NCBI GenBank assembly: GCA_015664885.1
Contig: DQPL01000064.1
Span: 62,001 to 126,000, forward strand
Origin: Gemmatimonadota bacterium
Lineage (GTDB): Bacteria > Gemmatimonadota > Gemmatimonadetes > Longimicrobiales > Gaopeijiaceae
Reading direction: 5' to 3'
Length of the DNA stretch: 64,000 bases
Part shown: piece after piece, positions 33,148 to 42,462 of the stretch
How positions within the stretch are numbered: position 1 is the first letter of the stretch
Layout of the letters: each line of letters begins with the position of its first letter
Notes under the pieces: model-generated
Seen by the model: only the letters and a program-made list of their open reading frames with translations
The model's database searches: none
Told to the model about the DNA's origin: nothing
Translations under genes and position numbers: made by a program

Positions 33148-34944
33148 GTGCGGATCGACGGGAGGCGCGGCCGGTGGGCCGCATCAGGACTCTTCACGCT
33201 GGCGGCGGTATTCACGCCGCCCGGCATTGCGGCACAGAGCGCTGCCTACTTGGACTTCGACGATCTGACGGCAGAGCTACGCTCGATCGTCGACTCTTCG
33301 GACCGGGCCACGATGCGATCTCTGGGAACTTCACATCAGGGCCGTGAGATCTGGCTGGTCGAGATCGCGGATGCATCGGGACCGCCTCTCGCGAAACGGC
33401 CCGGGGTCCTGGTGGTGGGCAACCTGTCGGGTGACCACTTGGTGGGTAGCAGCCTAGCACTCGAGACAGTCCGATATCTCATCGACGCCGACGCGTCGGA
33501 AGCCGACCTGACTGAGCACGTCATCTACGTGGTCCCGCGGCTCAACCCGGACGGCGCCGAGGCGATGTTCAACGGTCCGCGGGACGGGAACCGGCTCAAC
33601 GCGCTCGAGTTCGATGCCGACAATGACGATCGCATGAACGAAGACGCGGCGGACGACTTGAACGGCGACGGCGTCATCACGGTCATGCGCGTGCCCGACC
33701 CGCTCGGTGCCTACATGATCGACCCGGACGAGCCACGCCTCATGAAAGAGGCCGACGCAGCCCAGGGGGAAACCGGGACGCACGCTCTCTACTGGGAGGG
33801 AATCGACAACGATGGCGACGGCTTCATCAACGAAGACGGCTTCGGTGGCGTAGACCTCGACCGCCATTTCCAACACGAGTACCCGTACTGGGAGCGCGAC
33901 GCCGGGTACAACATGGTGGGTCAGCCCGAGGCGCGGGCGCTCATGGACTTCGTAATCGGGACGCGCAACATCGCCGCCGTTGTAGCCTTCGGGCACAGCG
34001 ACAACCTGGTGACGCCTCCCAACTCGAGTGGTCGGCTGACTGACGCGACCGAGCTCGACCTCAACGGCTTCGCCGACGCGTCCAGCGACGAGATCTTCTC
34101 GCAGGGCCTGTTCGGAACGCCCTTCCAGCGGGGCGGCCTCCAGTTGCGCGGCGCCCAGCCCGGGAGGGATAACGATCCGAGCTCTGGGCAGCGCCCGGCG
34201 ACAACAGTCAACGATTCCGACATCGAGTACTTCGAGACCGTGTCCGAGGTGTACAAGGATATCACGGGCATCGAGGAGGTCGTGATCAACAAGGCCGCGG
34301 CCGGAGCGTTTTTCCAGTACGCCTACTATCACTTCGGCGTGCCGAGCTTCAGCACGCAGGGATGGGCACTTCCGAGGGGAGACGAAGAAGAAGACGAGGG
34401 TTCGGGCAGCGGGGACGCACGAGTTCTTTCAGGCTTCGACGCCGCCGGCGAGGACGTCTTCGTCCCCTGGTCCACCTATCAGCACCCGGACCTCGGTGAG
34501 GTCGAGATCGGGGGCTTCCGACCGTACGTGGTGACGAATCCGGCACCGTCCACCTTGCCGGACCTGGGTGCGGCGCATGGCGAGTTCATAGCCCACTTGT
34601 CGACGATGCTGCCGCGCGTGCGCATCGCGAGCACGGAGGTCGAAGCCCACGGCGGAGGCGTGTTCACGGTCACCGCCCACGTTCAGAACACAGGGTACTT
34701 CCCGTCGGCACTGCAGCACGGTGTGCGCTCCCGTTCGGTCGATCCGGTCAGCGTGCAAATCCAGGTCGAAGCGGAAGACATCCTTACCGGCGCTGCCAAG
34801 ACGCACATGATTCAGAAGCTCAATGGCTCCGGGACCACGCAAACCGTCTCCTGGGTGATCCAGGGCCGCGACGGCACTTCCGTGGAAATCCGGGTACGCG
34901 CCGAGAAGGGTGGATCCGACACCGCTACCGTGACGTTGAGGTGA
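33148..34944 (+). CDS. M14 carboxypeptidase-like protein lacking catalytic residues
   Basis: 598 aa from a GTG with AAGGAG six bases upstream; signal peptide ends GIAAQ. The fold matches the next gene (LGTSHQGREIWLVEIAD, PRLNPDGAEAMF). Two calcium-type acidic loops are seen: DADNDDRMNEDAADDLNGDGV and DNDGDGFINEDGFGGVDLD. However the zinc motif HGNE of the neighbour is here SGDH, the third ligand FHNSGG is FGHSDN and the catalytic Glu region SFSNELW is SFSTQGW. All metal and catalytic positions are changed, so it is probably a pseudoenzyme, perhaps a binding or regulatory partner. Its stop overlaps a GTG at the start of the next gene (GTGA). Confidence 0.88.
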   Translation: MRIDGRRGRWAASGLFTLAAVFTPPGIAAQSAAYLDFDDLTAELRSIVDSSDRATMRSLGTSHQGREIWLVEIADASGPPLAKRPGVLVVGNLSGDHLVGSSLALETVRYLIDADASEADLTEHVIYVVPRLNPDGAEAMFNGPRDGNRLNALEFDADNDDRMNEDAADDLNGDGVITVMRVPDPLGAYMIDPDEPRLMKEADAAQGETGTHALYWEGIDNDGDGFINEDGFGGVDLDRHFQHEYPYWERDAGYNMVGQPEARALMDFVIGTRNIAAVVAFGHSDNLVTPPNSSGRLTDATELDLNGFADASSDEIFSQGLFGTPFQRGGLQLRGAQPGRDNDPSSGQRPATTVNDSDIEYFETVSEVYKDITGIEEVVINKAAAGAFFQYAYYHFGVPSFSTQGWALPRGDEEEDEGSGSGDARVLSGFDAAGEDVFVPWSTYQHPDLGEVEIGGFRPYVVTNPAPSTLPDLGAAHGEFIAHLSTMLPRVRIASTEVEAHGGGVFTVTAHVQNTGYFPSALQHGVRSRSVDPVSVQIQVEAEDILTGAAKTHMIQKLNGSGTTQTVSWVIQGRDGTSVEIRVRAEKGGSDTATVTLR

Positions 34945-34949
34945 GGACG

Positions 34950-36734
34950 ATGAATACGATGAAGAAGCGCACGGTGACGGTGCTCACGCTCGTGCTGGGC
35001 ACGGTGTTCGCGGCTCCTATGCTGGACGCACCGCGGCTGCAAGCACAACAGCGCGGCTCGGACCCCGAGCATACGCTTCCGCTCACGTGGGACCGTTGGC
35101 TCGACCACGACGAAATCGGGGAGCGCATGCAGCTCATGCAGCGCACCTGGCCCGATCTCCTTTCGCTGCAGTCTCTGGGCAACAGCTTCGGCGGCCGCGA
35201 GATGTGGCTCATGACCATCAACAACCCCAGGACCGGTAGCGAGCTCGAGAAGGCGGGCATGTTCATCGAGGCGAACGTGCACGGCAACGAGATCCAGGGC
35301 GGCGAAGTCGCGCTCTACACGATCTGGTATCTCATGGAGAACTACGGCGAGATCGACGAGATCACGCGCCTGGTCGACGAGCGGGTGTTCTACATCCTGC
35401 CGACCGTGAACCCGGACGGGCGGGATTACTTCCTGGACAACGCGGGCTCGGGCGCACGCACCGGTCACATCCCGGTCGATTCGGATGGGGACGGCCTCTT
35501 CGACGAGGACCCGCCCAACGATCTGAATGGCAACGGCGTCATCGAACAAATCCGAAAATACACACCCGGTGCCGGCAATTTCCGCGAGAGCGAGCAAGAC
35601 CCGCGCATCATGGTCCCGGTGGAACCCGGCAGCGTCGGCGACTGGGTGATGCTCGGCTCCGAAGGCATCGACGATGACGGCGACGGCCGCGTCAACGAAG
35701 ATCCGGTCGGCGGATACGATCCCAACCGGAACTACGCCTCGGACTGGCAGCCCAACTACATCCAGGGCGGAAGCATGGACTACCCGTTCCAGCTTCCGGA
35801 GGCACGCGCGATCAACGATTTCATGGTGGCGCGCCCCAACATCGCAGGCTTCCAGTCCTTCCATAACTCGGGCGGCATGATCCTGCGACCGCCAGGATCC
35901 GCGTGGTACGGCCAGTACCCAAGCGCCGACATTCGTGTCTACGACGAGATCGGCGAGACCGGCGAGCGCATGCTGCCCTACTACGACTACCTCGTCATCT
36001 GGCGCGGCCTCTACACGGTGCACGGCGGCTCGATCGACTGGACCAACGACGGACTCGGCATCATCTCCTTCTCCAACGAGCTCTGGAACGGAGGGCAGTA
36101 CTTCAACAGCCCACTGCTGCAGGAGCAGCAGAGCGGCGACTCTCCGATTTCTGGGCAGCAGTCGCGCTACTTCTTCGATGACCTGCTCGAGTTCGGCGAT
36201 CAGTACGTGGAGTGGGCCCCGTTCCAGCACCCCACGCTCGGCGCGGTAGAGATGGGCGGCTTCCACAAGCTCTCGGGCCGCGTGAACCCGCGTTTCCTGA
36301 GTATGGAGCTCTTCCACCGCAACATGGCGTTCACGCTGTACCACGCAGATATGATGCCCATGATGTCCATGGGCGAGACATCGGTGGAGCTCGTGAGTGG
36401 AGACCTGTATCGCGTGAGGGTCGACGTCCGAAACGAGCGCCTCATTCCGACCATCACGGTGAAGGGACGGCAAAACAACGTCGTGCGGCCGGATATCCTC
36501 TCGGTGGACGGCGATGTGAACATCGTGGCCGCGGGCTGGGTCACCGACAAGAACCGGCCGGGCCCGACCCAGATGATCGATCAGTCGGAGCTGGACCGCA
36601 TCCTGCTGCGCAGCGGTGCGCCGGGCCGCCATACGCGAACCATCGAATACCTGGTGCGCGGCTCGGGTTCGATGACGGTCGAGTACTCGTCGATCAAAGG
36701 CGGGACTGTGCGCACGACCGTACAGTTGCGTTAG
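34950..36734 (+). CDS. M14 zinc carboxypeptidase
   Basis: 594 aa from ATG at 34950 (GAGG just upstream; another in-frame ATG at 34959). Signal peptide (TVLTLVLGTVFAAPM…LQAQ). Zinc ligands: HGNE in IEANVHGNEIQGGE and His in FQSFHNSGGM; catalytic Glu in ISFSNELWNGG. Calcium-type loops SDGDGLFDEDPPNDLNGNGV and DDDGDGRVNEDPVGGYD parallel those of the preceding paralogue. A C-terminal beta domain (RVDVRNERLIPTITVKGRQ) follows. It removes C-terminal residues from peptides outside the cytoplasm. It forms a coupled pair with the inactive paralogue, followed 61 bases later by a third family member. Confidence 0.93.
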   Translation: MNTMKKRTVTVLTLVLGTVFAAPMLDAPRLQAQQRGSDPEHTLPLTWDRWLDHDEIGERMQLMQRTWPDLLSLQSLGNSFGGREMWLMTINNPRTGSELEKAGMFIEANVHGNEIQGGEVALYTIWYLMENYGEIDEITRLVDERVFYILPTVNPDGRDYFLDNAGSGARTGHIPVDSDGDGLFDEDPPNDLNGNGVIEQIRKYTPGAGNFRESEQDPRIMVPVEPGSVGDWVMLGSEGIDDDGDGRVNEDPVGGYDPNRNYASDWQPNYIQGGSMDYPFQLPEARAINDFMVARPNIAGFQSFHNSGGMILRPPGSAWYGQYPSADIRVYDEIGETGERMLPYYDYLVIWRGLYTVHGGSIDWTNDGLGIISFSNELWNGGQYFNSPLLQEQQSGDSPISGQQSRYFFDDLLEFGDQYVEWAPFQHPTLGAVEMGGFHKLSGRVNPRFLSMELFHRNMAFTLYHADMMPMMSMGETSVELVSGDLYRVRVDVRNERLIPTITVKGRQNNVVRPDILSVDGDVNIVAAGWVTDKNRPGPTQMIDQSELDRILLRSGAPGRHTRTIEYLVRGSGSMTVEYSSIKGGTVRTTVQLR

Positions 36735-36795
36735 CTCGGAGCAAGTCTCGCCCCTACATTCGCGACCCATTTCACGACCGATTCCGGAGAGTCCC

Positions 36796-39609
36796 GTGCT
36801 CCGCATTTCGAGCAATCATGCCCTGTTGATGACCGCCGCCGCGCTGCTCGGCACAGCGCCGCTCACTGCTCAGATCCCGACGCCCGAGCAGCACTTCGGA
36901 TTTTCCATGGGCACCGACAAGCAGCTCGCCCGCTGGGACGAGATCCTGGAATACTTCACGCTGATCGCGGATGCCTCGGACCGGATCCAAGTCGATACCG
37001 CGGGGCCGACCACATTAGGAGCCGAATTCATTTCGGTTACGATGTCCTCGCCGGCGAACCTGGCGCAGCTGGACGAGATCCGGGACGCGTCGAAACGCAT
37101 CGCTGACGGGCGCATCTCCCGGGTGGAGGCACAGCGCATAGCGGACAACACACCCGCGACCGCCTTCATCAACCACAATATCCACTCGACCGAGATCGGC
37201 TCGTCACAGACGAGCGTGGACTTGGTCTATCTGCTCGCCACCGGGGACGACGACGTCACCCGGGAGATCCTCGACAACGTCGTCACCGTGCTCATCCCCT
37301 CGGCCAATCCGGACGGGCAGATCATGGTGACCGACTGGTACCGCCGGAACGTGGGTACCGAGCACGAGCGCGCGCGCATGCCCTGGCTCTACCACCACTA
37401 CGCCGGGCACGACAACAACCGGGACTTCTTCCAGGCCAATCTGGTAGAGACGCAGTACTGGATGGAGCTGATGTACCACAGGACCTACCCTCAGCTCTAC
37501 CTCGACCAGCACCAGATGGGCAGCAGCGGCCCGCGCATCTTCGTGCCGCCCTACCCCGATCCCATGAACCCCGACGTGCACCCGTTGCAGTGGCAGCAGC
37601 TGCGCTTCATGGGCGGCGGCATGGTCGCAGACCTGCAAGCCCAGGGCAAGCAGGGCGTGGTCACGGGTTCGATGTACCGCATCTGGGGCCAAGAAGGCGC
37701 GCTCACAGGGCGTTACCACAACATCGTCGCTCTGCTGACCGAGACCGCCAGCTCTCGCATCGCCAGCCCCGACACCGTCGAGCTCGCGGCGCTCGAGCGC
37801 GGTGCGGCGCCTGGACGCGGACTGGGCAACTACGGCTTCCAGATGGCGTTCGTCGACCCCTGGATGGGCGGCGAATGGAGGCTCGGCGACATCGTCGACT
37901 ACCAGACGATCGCCGCCATGTCCTATCTGGAGCAGACCGCCAAATTCAGCGAGCACTACATCATGGGTCGCTGGCAGATGTCGTCCGAGACCATCCAGAA
38001 AGGCGAGGACGTGGGGCCGCGCGCCTACGTGATTCCCCTTGACCAATCCGACCCGGTCGCGGCCGCCGAGATGGTCGACCGCCTTCTGCTGCAGGGGCTG
38101 GAAATCCACCGCACGACGCAGGCATTCGAGGCGGAAATCGAAGACGACCGGTGGAAGTCACCCGACGGCGGCGCGCTCGACGTCGAGGATGACGACGAGG
38201 GTGATGCCGATGAGGACGAAGGCCAGGACGAGGACGACGCGGGTCACGACGAAGACGATGACGAGGGCCACGACGACGACGATGAAGGCGACGAGGATGA
38301 CGCAGAAGGCGACGAGGATGACGCAGAAGGCCACGATGACGACGACGGCGAAGACGACGAGGACGTAGTGCGCAGTTTCCCGGCCGGGTCCTGGATCGTG
38401 TACGGAGCCCAGCCCGCGCGGGCAGCCGTGCTCGACCTCATCGAGCCGCGCCGCCGCGAGCTGCAGCATGAGTGGCCGGACGGCCCTTATGTGCGCAGCT
38501 ATGACGGGGCCGCCTATACCATGCCGATGCAGATGGGCGTCGAAGTGATGCGGGTGGACGACGCGTTCGACGTGGACACCGAGGTCGCAATGGTCGGTCC
38601 GCTCACGGTGCCGCCGGTTCCGAACGCGAGTGATTGGTATGCAATCAGCGCGCAGGTCACACGCAGCTACCAGGCCGTGAACCGCATGCTGGACGCGGGA
38701 CTCGCGGTCTCCAAAGCCGAATCGGATGACGGTCCGGTCTTCGTCGTGCGTGCCGCAGCGCCACAAGCGCTCAGCCTGATCACCGAGGCCACCACAGATC
38801 TGGGCATCTCCGTGACCGCCGACCCCGAGGGGCTGCGCGACGTCATGCCGCAGCAGCCGAACCGGATCGGGCTCTACCAGGGCTGGGCGGGCGCGATGGA
38901 CGAAGGCTGGACGCGCTTCGTGTTCGAGGACTTCCAATACGCCTATGAGACGCTCGCCAATGCCGATGTACAGGCCGACGACCTCTCCGATCGCTTCGAC
39001 GTCATCGTCTTCCCCTCGGAGATCCCGCTCAATCGGTTGATCAACGGCGATACTTCCGCGGTGGTCCCGGAGGAATTCCGCGGCGGCATCGGCGACGATG
39101 GCGTCGAGAACCTGAAGGCGTTCGTACGCGCTGGTGGTACGCTGATCACGCTCGACCGCGCGGACGAGCTCGTGATGGAGCACTTCGGCGTGCCGGTGCG
39201 CAACGCGCTTCAGGGAGTAGGTCAGCCTGACTTCTACCTTCCGAGTTCACTGCTGCGCGTCGAGCTCGACGGTGAGCATCCGTTGACTTTGGGCAGCCCC
39301 GACGAGGTCGCGGCGAAGTGGGCAGGCGGACGTGCGTACGAGCCCACTGACTTCGGTGGCGAGGCGGGCCGAGTACGCGCAGTGGGCAGCTGGGCGGAGG
39401 ACTCGGATCGGGTTCTGATGAGTGGTCAGCTCATCGGTGCCGAGTTCCTGGCCGGCAAGGGCGCGATCCTGGACGTGGAATACGGCAGCGGGCGGATCCT
39501 CATGTACGGATTCCGGGTGCAGCATCGCGGCCAGACGCACGGCACGTTCAAGCTGCTCTTCAACGCCCTGCTCAAGAACTCGCCGCGCACCGCGACGCAA
39601 GACGGCTGA
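36796..39609 (+). CDS. large M14-family peptidase with internal acidic tract
   Basis: 937 aa from a GTG preceded by GGAGAG. Signal peptide ends LTAQIP. Zinc motif HSTE in INHNIHSTEIGSS, third ligand in LYLDQHQMGSSG and catalytic Glu in ALLTETASSR are intact, so it is likely active, unlike the first paralogue. Residues ~458-522 are almost only Asp, Glu, Gly, His and Ala (an Asp/Glu linker coded by imperfect 21-bp repeats). The C-terminal third contains a Rossmann-like glutamine-amidotransferase-type domain (FDVIVFPSEIPLNRLING, LITLDRADELVMEHFG). The acidic linker may bind calcium or stay extended in salt. Confidence 0.92.
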   Translation: MLRISSNHALLMTAAALLGTAPLTAQIPTPEQHFGFSMGTDKQLARWDEILEYFTLIADASDRIQVDTAGPTTLGAEFISVTMSSPANLAQLDEIRDASKRIADGRISRVEAQRIADNTPATAFINHNIHSTEIGSSQTSVDLVYLLATGDDDVTREILDNVVTVLIPSANPDGQIMVTDWYRRNVGTEHERARMPWLYHHYAGHDNNRDFFQANLVETQYWMELMYHRTYPQLYLDQHQMGSSGPRIFVPPYPDPMNPDVHPLQWQQLRFMGGGMVADLQAQGKQGVVTGSMYRIWGQEGALTGRYHNIVALLTETASSRIASPDTVELAALERGAAPGRGLGNYGFQMAFVDPWMGGEWRLGDIVDYQTIAAMSYLEQTAKFSEHYIMGRWQMSSETIQKGEDVGPRAYVIPLDQSDPVAAAEMVDRLLLQGLEIHRTTQAFEAEIEDDRWKSPDGGALDVEDDDEGDADEDEGQDEDDAGHDEDDDEGHDDDDEGDEDDAEGDEDDAEGHDDDDGEDDEDVVRSFPAGSWIVYGAQPARAAVLDLIEPRRRELQHEWPDGPYVRSYDGAAYTMPMQMGVEVMRVDDAFDVDTEVAMVGPLTVPPVPNASDWYAISAQVTRSYQAVNRMLDAGLAVSKAESDDGPVFVVRAAAPQALSLITEATTDLGISVTADPEGLRDVMPQQPNRIGLYQGWAGAMDEGWTRFVFEDFQYAYETLANADVQADDLSDRFDVIVFPSEIPLNRLINGDTSAVVPEEFRGGIGDDGVENLKAFVRAGGTLITLDRADELVMEHFGVPVRNALQGVGQPDFYLPSSLLRVELDGEHPLTLGSPDEVAAKWAGGRAYEPTDFGGEAGRVRAVGSWAEDSDRVLMSGQLIGAEFLAGKGAILDVEYGSGRILMYGFRVQHRGQTHGTFKLLFNALLKNSPRTATQDG
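38290..38331 (+). repeat. exact 21-bp tandem duplication inside acidic tract
   Basis: Two copies of GACGAGGATGACGCAGAAGGC in direct tandem inside the M14 gene, coding DEDDAEG twice. The surrounding 200 bases are GAC/GAG/GAT-rich with looser repeats. The repeat is in frame, so slippage would change linker length without breaking the protein. Confidence 0.9.
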
Positions 39610-39635
39610 ATTCTGCCGCGGAGAGGGCCTGAAGG

Positions 39636-39755
39636 ATGCTCAAGTGGATACGCGACACGCGCTTCGACTTGAAGACGACGGTCATCGTGCTGGTGATCGC
39701 CGGCCTCATCTGGGCGGTGTTCATTTACGTGAACATCCGCGACTTCGTGCCCTAG
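39636..39755 (+). CDS. 39-aa single-span membrane protein
   Basis: MLKWIRDTRFDLKTTVIVL starts a 39-residue product with one transmembrane helix (about residues 14-32, VIVLVIAGLIWAVFIYV) and positive residues before it, so the N terminus should be cytoplasmic. GGAGAGG lies nine bases before the ATG. It follows the large M14 gene by 26 bases on the same strand. No family is recognised. Such small proteins often bind larger membrane complexes. Confidence 0.6.
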   Translation: MLKWIRDTRFDLKTTVIVLVIAGLIWAVFIYVNIRDFVP

Positions 39756-39792
39756 GAACTGACCCAGCCGGTGCAGGAGCGGACGCGCTAGC

Positions 39793-40794
39793 CTAGTCGG
39801 TCTCTGCCCGCTGCGACTCGACGAACTCCTCGGCACCCTTCGGCAGCAGCAGGTTGTCTGAGATCGCGGCGATCTCCTCGGCCTCCTCCCACGCGCGCTC
39901 GAGTCGCCACAGCTCGCCCTCCAGCGCCCGGCGCTCCTGCTCTTCGTGCAGAGCCATCTCGAGCGCGAGCTTGGTCGGCTTGGGCATCTTGTTGATGAAT
40001 CCCGGGAGTCCCGTCTTATCGCGGAAGTGGTCGCCCTCGGCGAGGTCGGCTAGGAAGTTGGTGGGGTGCCCGGCCGATTCGATTTCGTCCACTGCGTCCT
40101 GCACGGTCTGAGGCTTGCCGCCCATGGCGTTCATCTTGGGCAGAATCGCCCCCACAATGCGGCGAGCCTCGTCGCCCCTGAACCACTCCTTCTTCTTCCC
40201 CTTCCGCACCTCGACCTTGAAGCCTAGGTCGTCGTTCGCGGCGCGAACGCGGGTGCCGAGCAGGTCCATGCGCTTGAGCTTGAGCAGCTCGCCGCTCGGC
40301 CTGCGATGCTTCACCAGTGTGCGCCCGTTCGCCCAGGCGTTCCAGAAGTTGCCGGTCTGAGCGAGCACCGCGCCCGAAATCGCACCGGTAACAACGCCGC
40401 CGACTACGACGACGCCGATGATGGCGGCAGCGCCAACTCCGTACATGATTTGACGTTTGCGTCGGCGCCCGAATTGGTCGCCGTAGCGCCACGCTGCGAA
40501 CTCGGGCCGCATGGGCGCGCCAATGCGGACGAGCTCCAGCCCTTCGTGATGCTTGGCGAGACCTACGTTCTCGGTGGAAACACGGACGCGGGTATCGCGA
40601 AAGAGCTTCTCACACATCTCGACCGCTTCCCAACGCTCCTCCAGCGGCGAGAGGTTCCAGCGCTCACACTTCCGACACACGACCCAAAGACGACCCTGCG
40701 CGGCGTCGAACGCCAGACGGCGTCCCACCGGAAACGTCTCGATGACCTCGTTGCTGCCGAGAGGTCGATTGCAGAACATGCAAGTCTTGAACAA
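39793..40794 (-). CDS. zinc-ribbon membrane protein, unknown function
   Basis: 333 aa. The N terminus carries two C-x2-C pairs (KTCMFCNRPL and VVCRKCERWN), a treble-clef or zinc-ribbon arrangement. A single hydrophobic segment with many Gly and Val follows (IMYGVGAAAIIGVVVVGGVVTGAISG, about 115-145). The C-terminal half is soluble and ends in a long Glu-rich helix (LEMALHEEQERRALEGELWRLERAWEEAEEIAAI) likely to be a coiled coil. I do not recognise the family. It is convergent with the M14 cluster and lies 140 bases downstream of the symporter gene. Confidence 0.8.
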   Translation of the reverse strand: MFKTCMFCNRPLGSNEVIETFPVGRRLAFDAAQGRLWVVCRKCERWNLSPLEERWEAVEMCEKLFRDTRVRVSTENVGLAKHHEGLELVRIGAPMRPEFAAWRYGDQFGRRRKRQIMYGVGAAAIIGVVVVGGVVTGAISGAVLAQTGNFWNAWANGRTLVKHRRPSGELLKLKRMDLLGTRVRAANDDLGFKVEVRKGKKKEWFRGDEARRIVGAILPKMNAMGGKPQTVQDAVDEIESAGHPTNFLADLAEGDHFRDKTGLPGFINKMPKPTKLALEMALHEEQERRALEGELWRLERAWEEAEEIAAISDNLLLPKGAEEFVESQRAETD

Positions 40795-40934
40795 GTCTTT
40801 TGGCTCTCAGGTTGTCGTCATCAACTGCTCAAGTTACGACAGTTTCGGCGGCCACCTTCACTGCGACAAGCGACGCCGCGTTGAACCCGCCGCCCGGCGG
40901 AATGCCGCGCCAAATGCCAGCGTCAACGTCGCAC

Positions 40935-42461
40935 TCAGCGGAAGACCACGTACAACGCCACCGTAGCCAGCAATACACCCATGCCCAGCGGACGCGCCCA
41001 CGGGTCGGGCGTGAGGTCGATGTCGCTCTTCCGTTCGAACCGGAAGGGTGTCTCTCTGGGGCGCATGAAGGTCACGACCGTCATCGCTGCGATGACCACG
41101 AGGAAGGTGACCGCCATGTGGTTCAGGAACGCGACGTCCGGCAGCGCCCACAAGAGACCACCGTACACCGGCACGCCCAGTGCAAGTCCGACGAGCGCCG
41201 CCGCATGAGGAGCTTTAGGCACCAGGAAAGCGAAGCAGAACACAGCGACAACGCCCGGAGAGACAAAACCCCAGATCATCTGGATGTAGTTGAACACGCC
41301 CTCGAAGCTGGCCGGTAGCGGGGCCAGTAAGCAGGCGACGATCACGAGCGCCCCCGTGGCGATGCGGCCCACGCGCACGTAGTGCTCGCCTGACGCATCC
41401 GCTCGGAAGCGTCGCTTGTAGAGGTCCATGGTGAAAATCGTGGACGCCGAGTTCAGCATCGAGTCGAGGCTGCTCATGACGGCACCGAACAGCGCCGCAA
41501 AGAGGATTCCGCGCAGACCGGGCGGCAAGACCTCCTGAATGAGCACCGCGTAAGCCTGATCACCGTCGCTGATCCGGTCCCCGAAGAGCTGAAACGCCAT
41601 GATGCCGGGGAAGATGATGATGAACGGAATCAGCAGCTTGATCGCCGCGGCGAACATGATGCCGCGCTGCCCGGCACGCAGAGAGCGAGCCCCAAGCGTG
41701 CGCTGGGTGATGAACTGGTTGCAGCCCCAGTAGAACATGTTCGGGATCCAGATCCCAAGCAGAAGCGCGGTCCAGGGAATCTCGGGATGATCCGCCGGCA
41801 AGATCGTGTGCAGTTTGTCAGCGTTCGTATCCAAGAAGGCACGCACTCCGCCGACTCGCTCGAATCCCAGCACCATCACCACCGTACCGCCCACCAGCAA
41901 CGCCGCACCCTGGATCAGGTCCGACCACACCACGGCCTTGAGTCCGCCGTAGATGGTGTAAGCGCCCGCGAGCAAACCGATCAGCCAGATGCCGAGCACC
42001 AGGTCGAGCCCGAAGATCGTGGCCAGCCCCAACGCGCCGCTGTAGAGCACCGCGGCCATCGCGACGCCTACGTAGGCGAGCAACATATAGACCGCCATGA
42101 GCGTGCGCGCAGCGACACCGAAGCGATGCTCGAGGAACTCGGGCATGGTGTAGATGCCGAGCTCCAGGTACCTCGGTAGCAGCCAGAGTCCGACGAACAC
42201 GAGTGAAGCCGCAGCGATCCACTCGTAGCTGGCCACGGCGAGCCCGGAAACGCCGAAGCCGGAACCGGCCATACCCACGAAGTGCTCGGTCGAGATGTTC
42301 GACGCGATGAGACTGAAGCCGATCAGCCACCAGGTGAGGTTGCGACCGGCGAGAAAGTAGTCCTCGCTGGTGTCTTCCTTGCGGCCCTGGTAGAGGGAGA
42401 CGCCGACGACGAGCGCGATGAAGGCGCCGAACGCTGCCGCATCCCAGGAGACGAGCGCCAT
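40935..42461 (-). CDS. sodium:solute symporter (SSS family)
   Basis: 508 aa with about thirteen membrane helices. SSS hallmarks: SEDYFLAGRNLTWWLIGFSLIASNISTEHFVGMAGSG, YTIYGGLKAVVWSDLIQGAALL and FGAVMSSLDSMLNSASTIFTMDLYKR with the Na2-site Ser pair. The NFY motif FYWGCNQFITQRTLGA suggests the SGLT branch (sugars, inositol). It imports a solute with sodium, in keeping with a marine or saline habitat. It starts just after a decayed nuclease-fold gene. Confidence 0.93.
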   Translation of the reverse strand: MALVSWDAAAFGAFIALVVGVSLYQGRKEDTSEDYFLAGRNLTWWLIGFSLIASNISTEHFVGMAGSGFGVSGLAVASYEWIAAASLVFVGLWLLPRYLELGIYTMPEFLEHRFGVAARTLMAVYMLLAYVGVAMAAVLYSGALGLATIFGLDLVLGIWLIGLLAGAYTIYGGLKAVVWSDLIQGAALLVGGTVVMVLGFERVGGVRAFLDTNADKLHTILPADHPEIPWTALLLGIWIPNMFYWGCNQFITQRTLGARSLRAGQRGIMFAAAIKLLIPFIIIFPGIMAFQLFGDRISDGDQAYAVLIQEVLPPGLRGILFAALFGAVMSSLDSMLNSASTIFTMDLYKRRFRADASGEHYVRVGRIATGALVIVACLLAPLPASFEGVFNYIQMIWGFVSPGVVAVFCFAFLVPKAPHAAALVGLALGVPVYGGLLWALPDVAFLNHMAVTFLVVIAAMTVVTFMRPRETPFRFERKSDIDLTPDPWARPLGMGVLLATVALYVVFR

Positions 42462-42462
42462 C

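Noticed and set aside
34812-36815. 667-codon minus-strand open frame opposite the M14 gene
   Set aside because: Composition is His/Arg/Val-rich with no family features, and the plus strand encodes a clear carboxypeptidase.
38158-39183. Long minus-strand open frame opposite the acidic tract
   Set aside because: It is antisense to GAC/GAG-rich codons and gives Val/Ile-rich low-complexity sequence; the plus-strand M14 protein explains the region.
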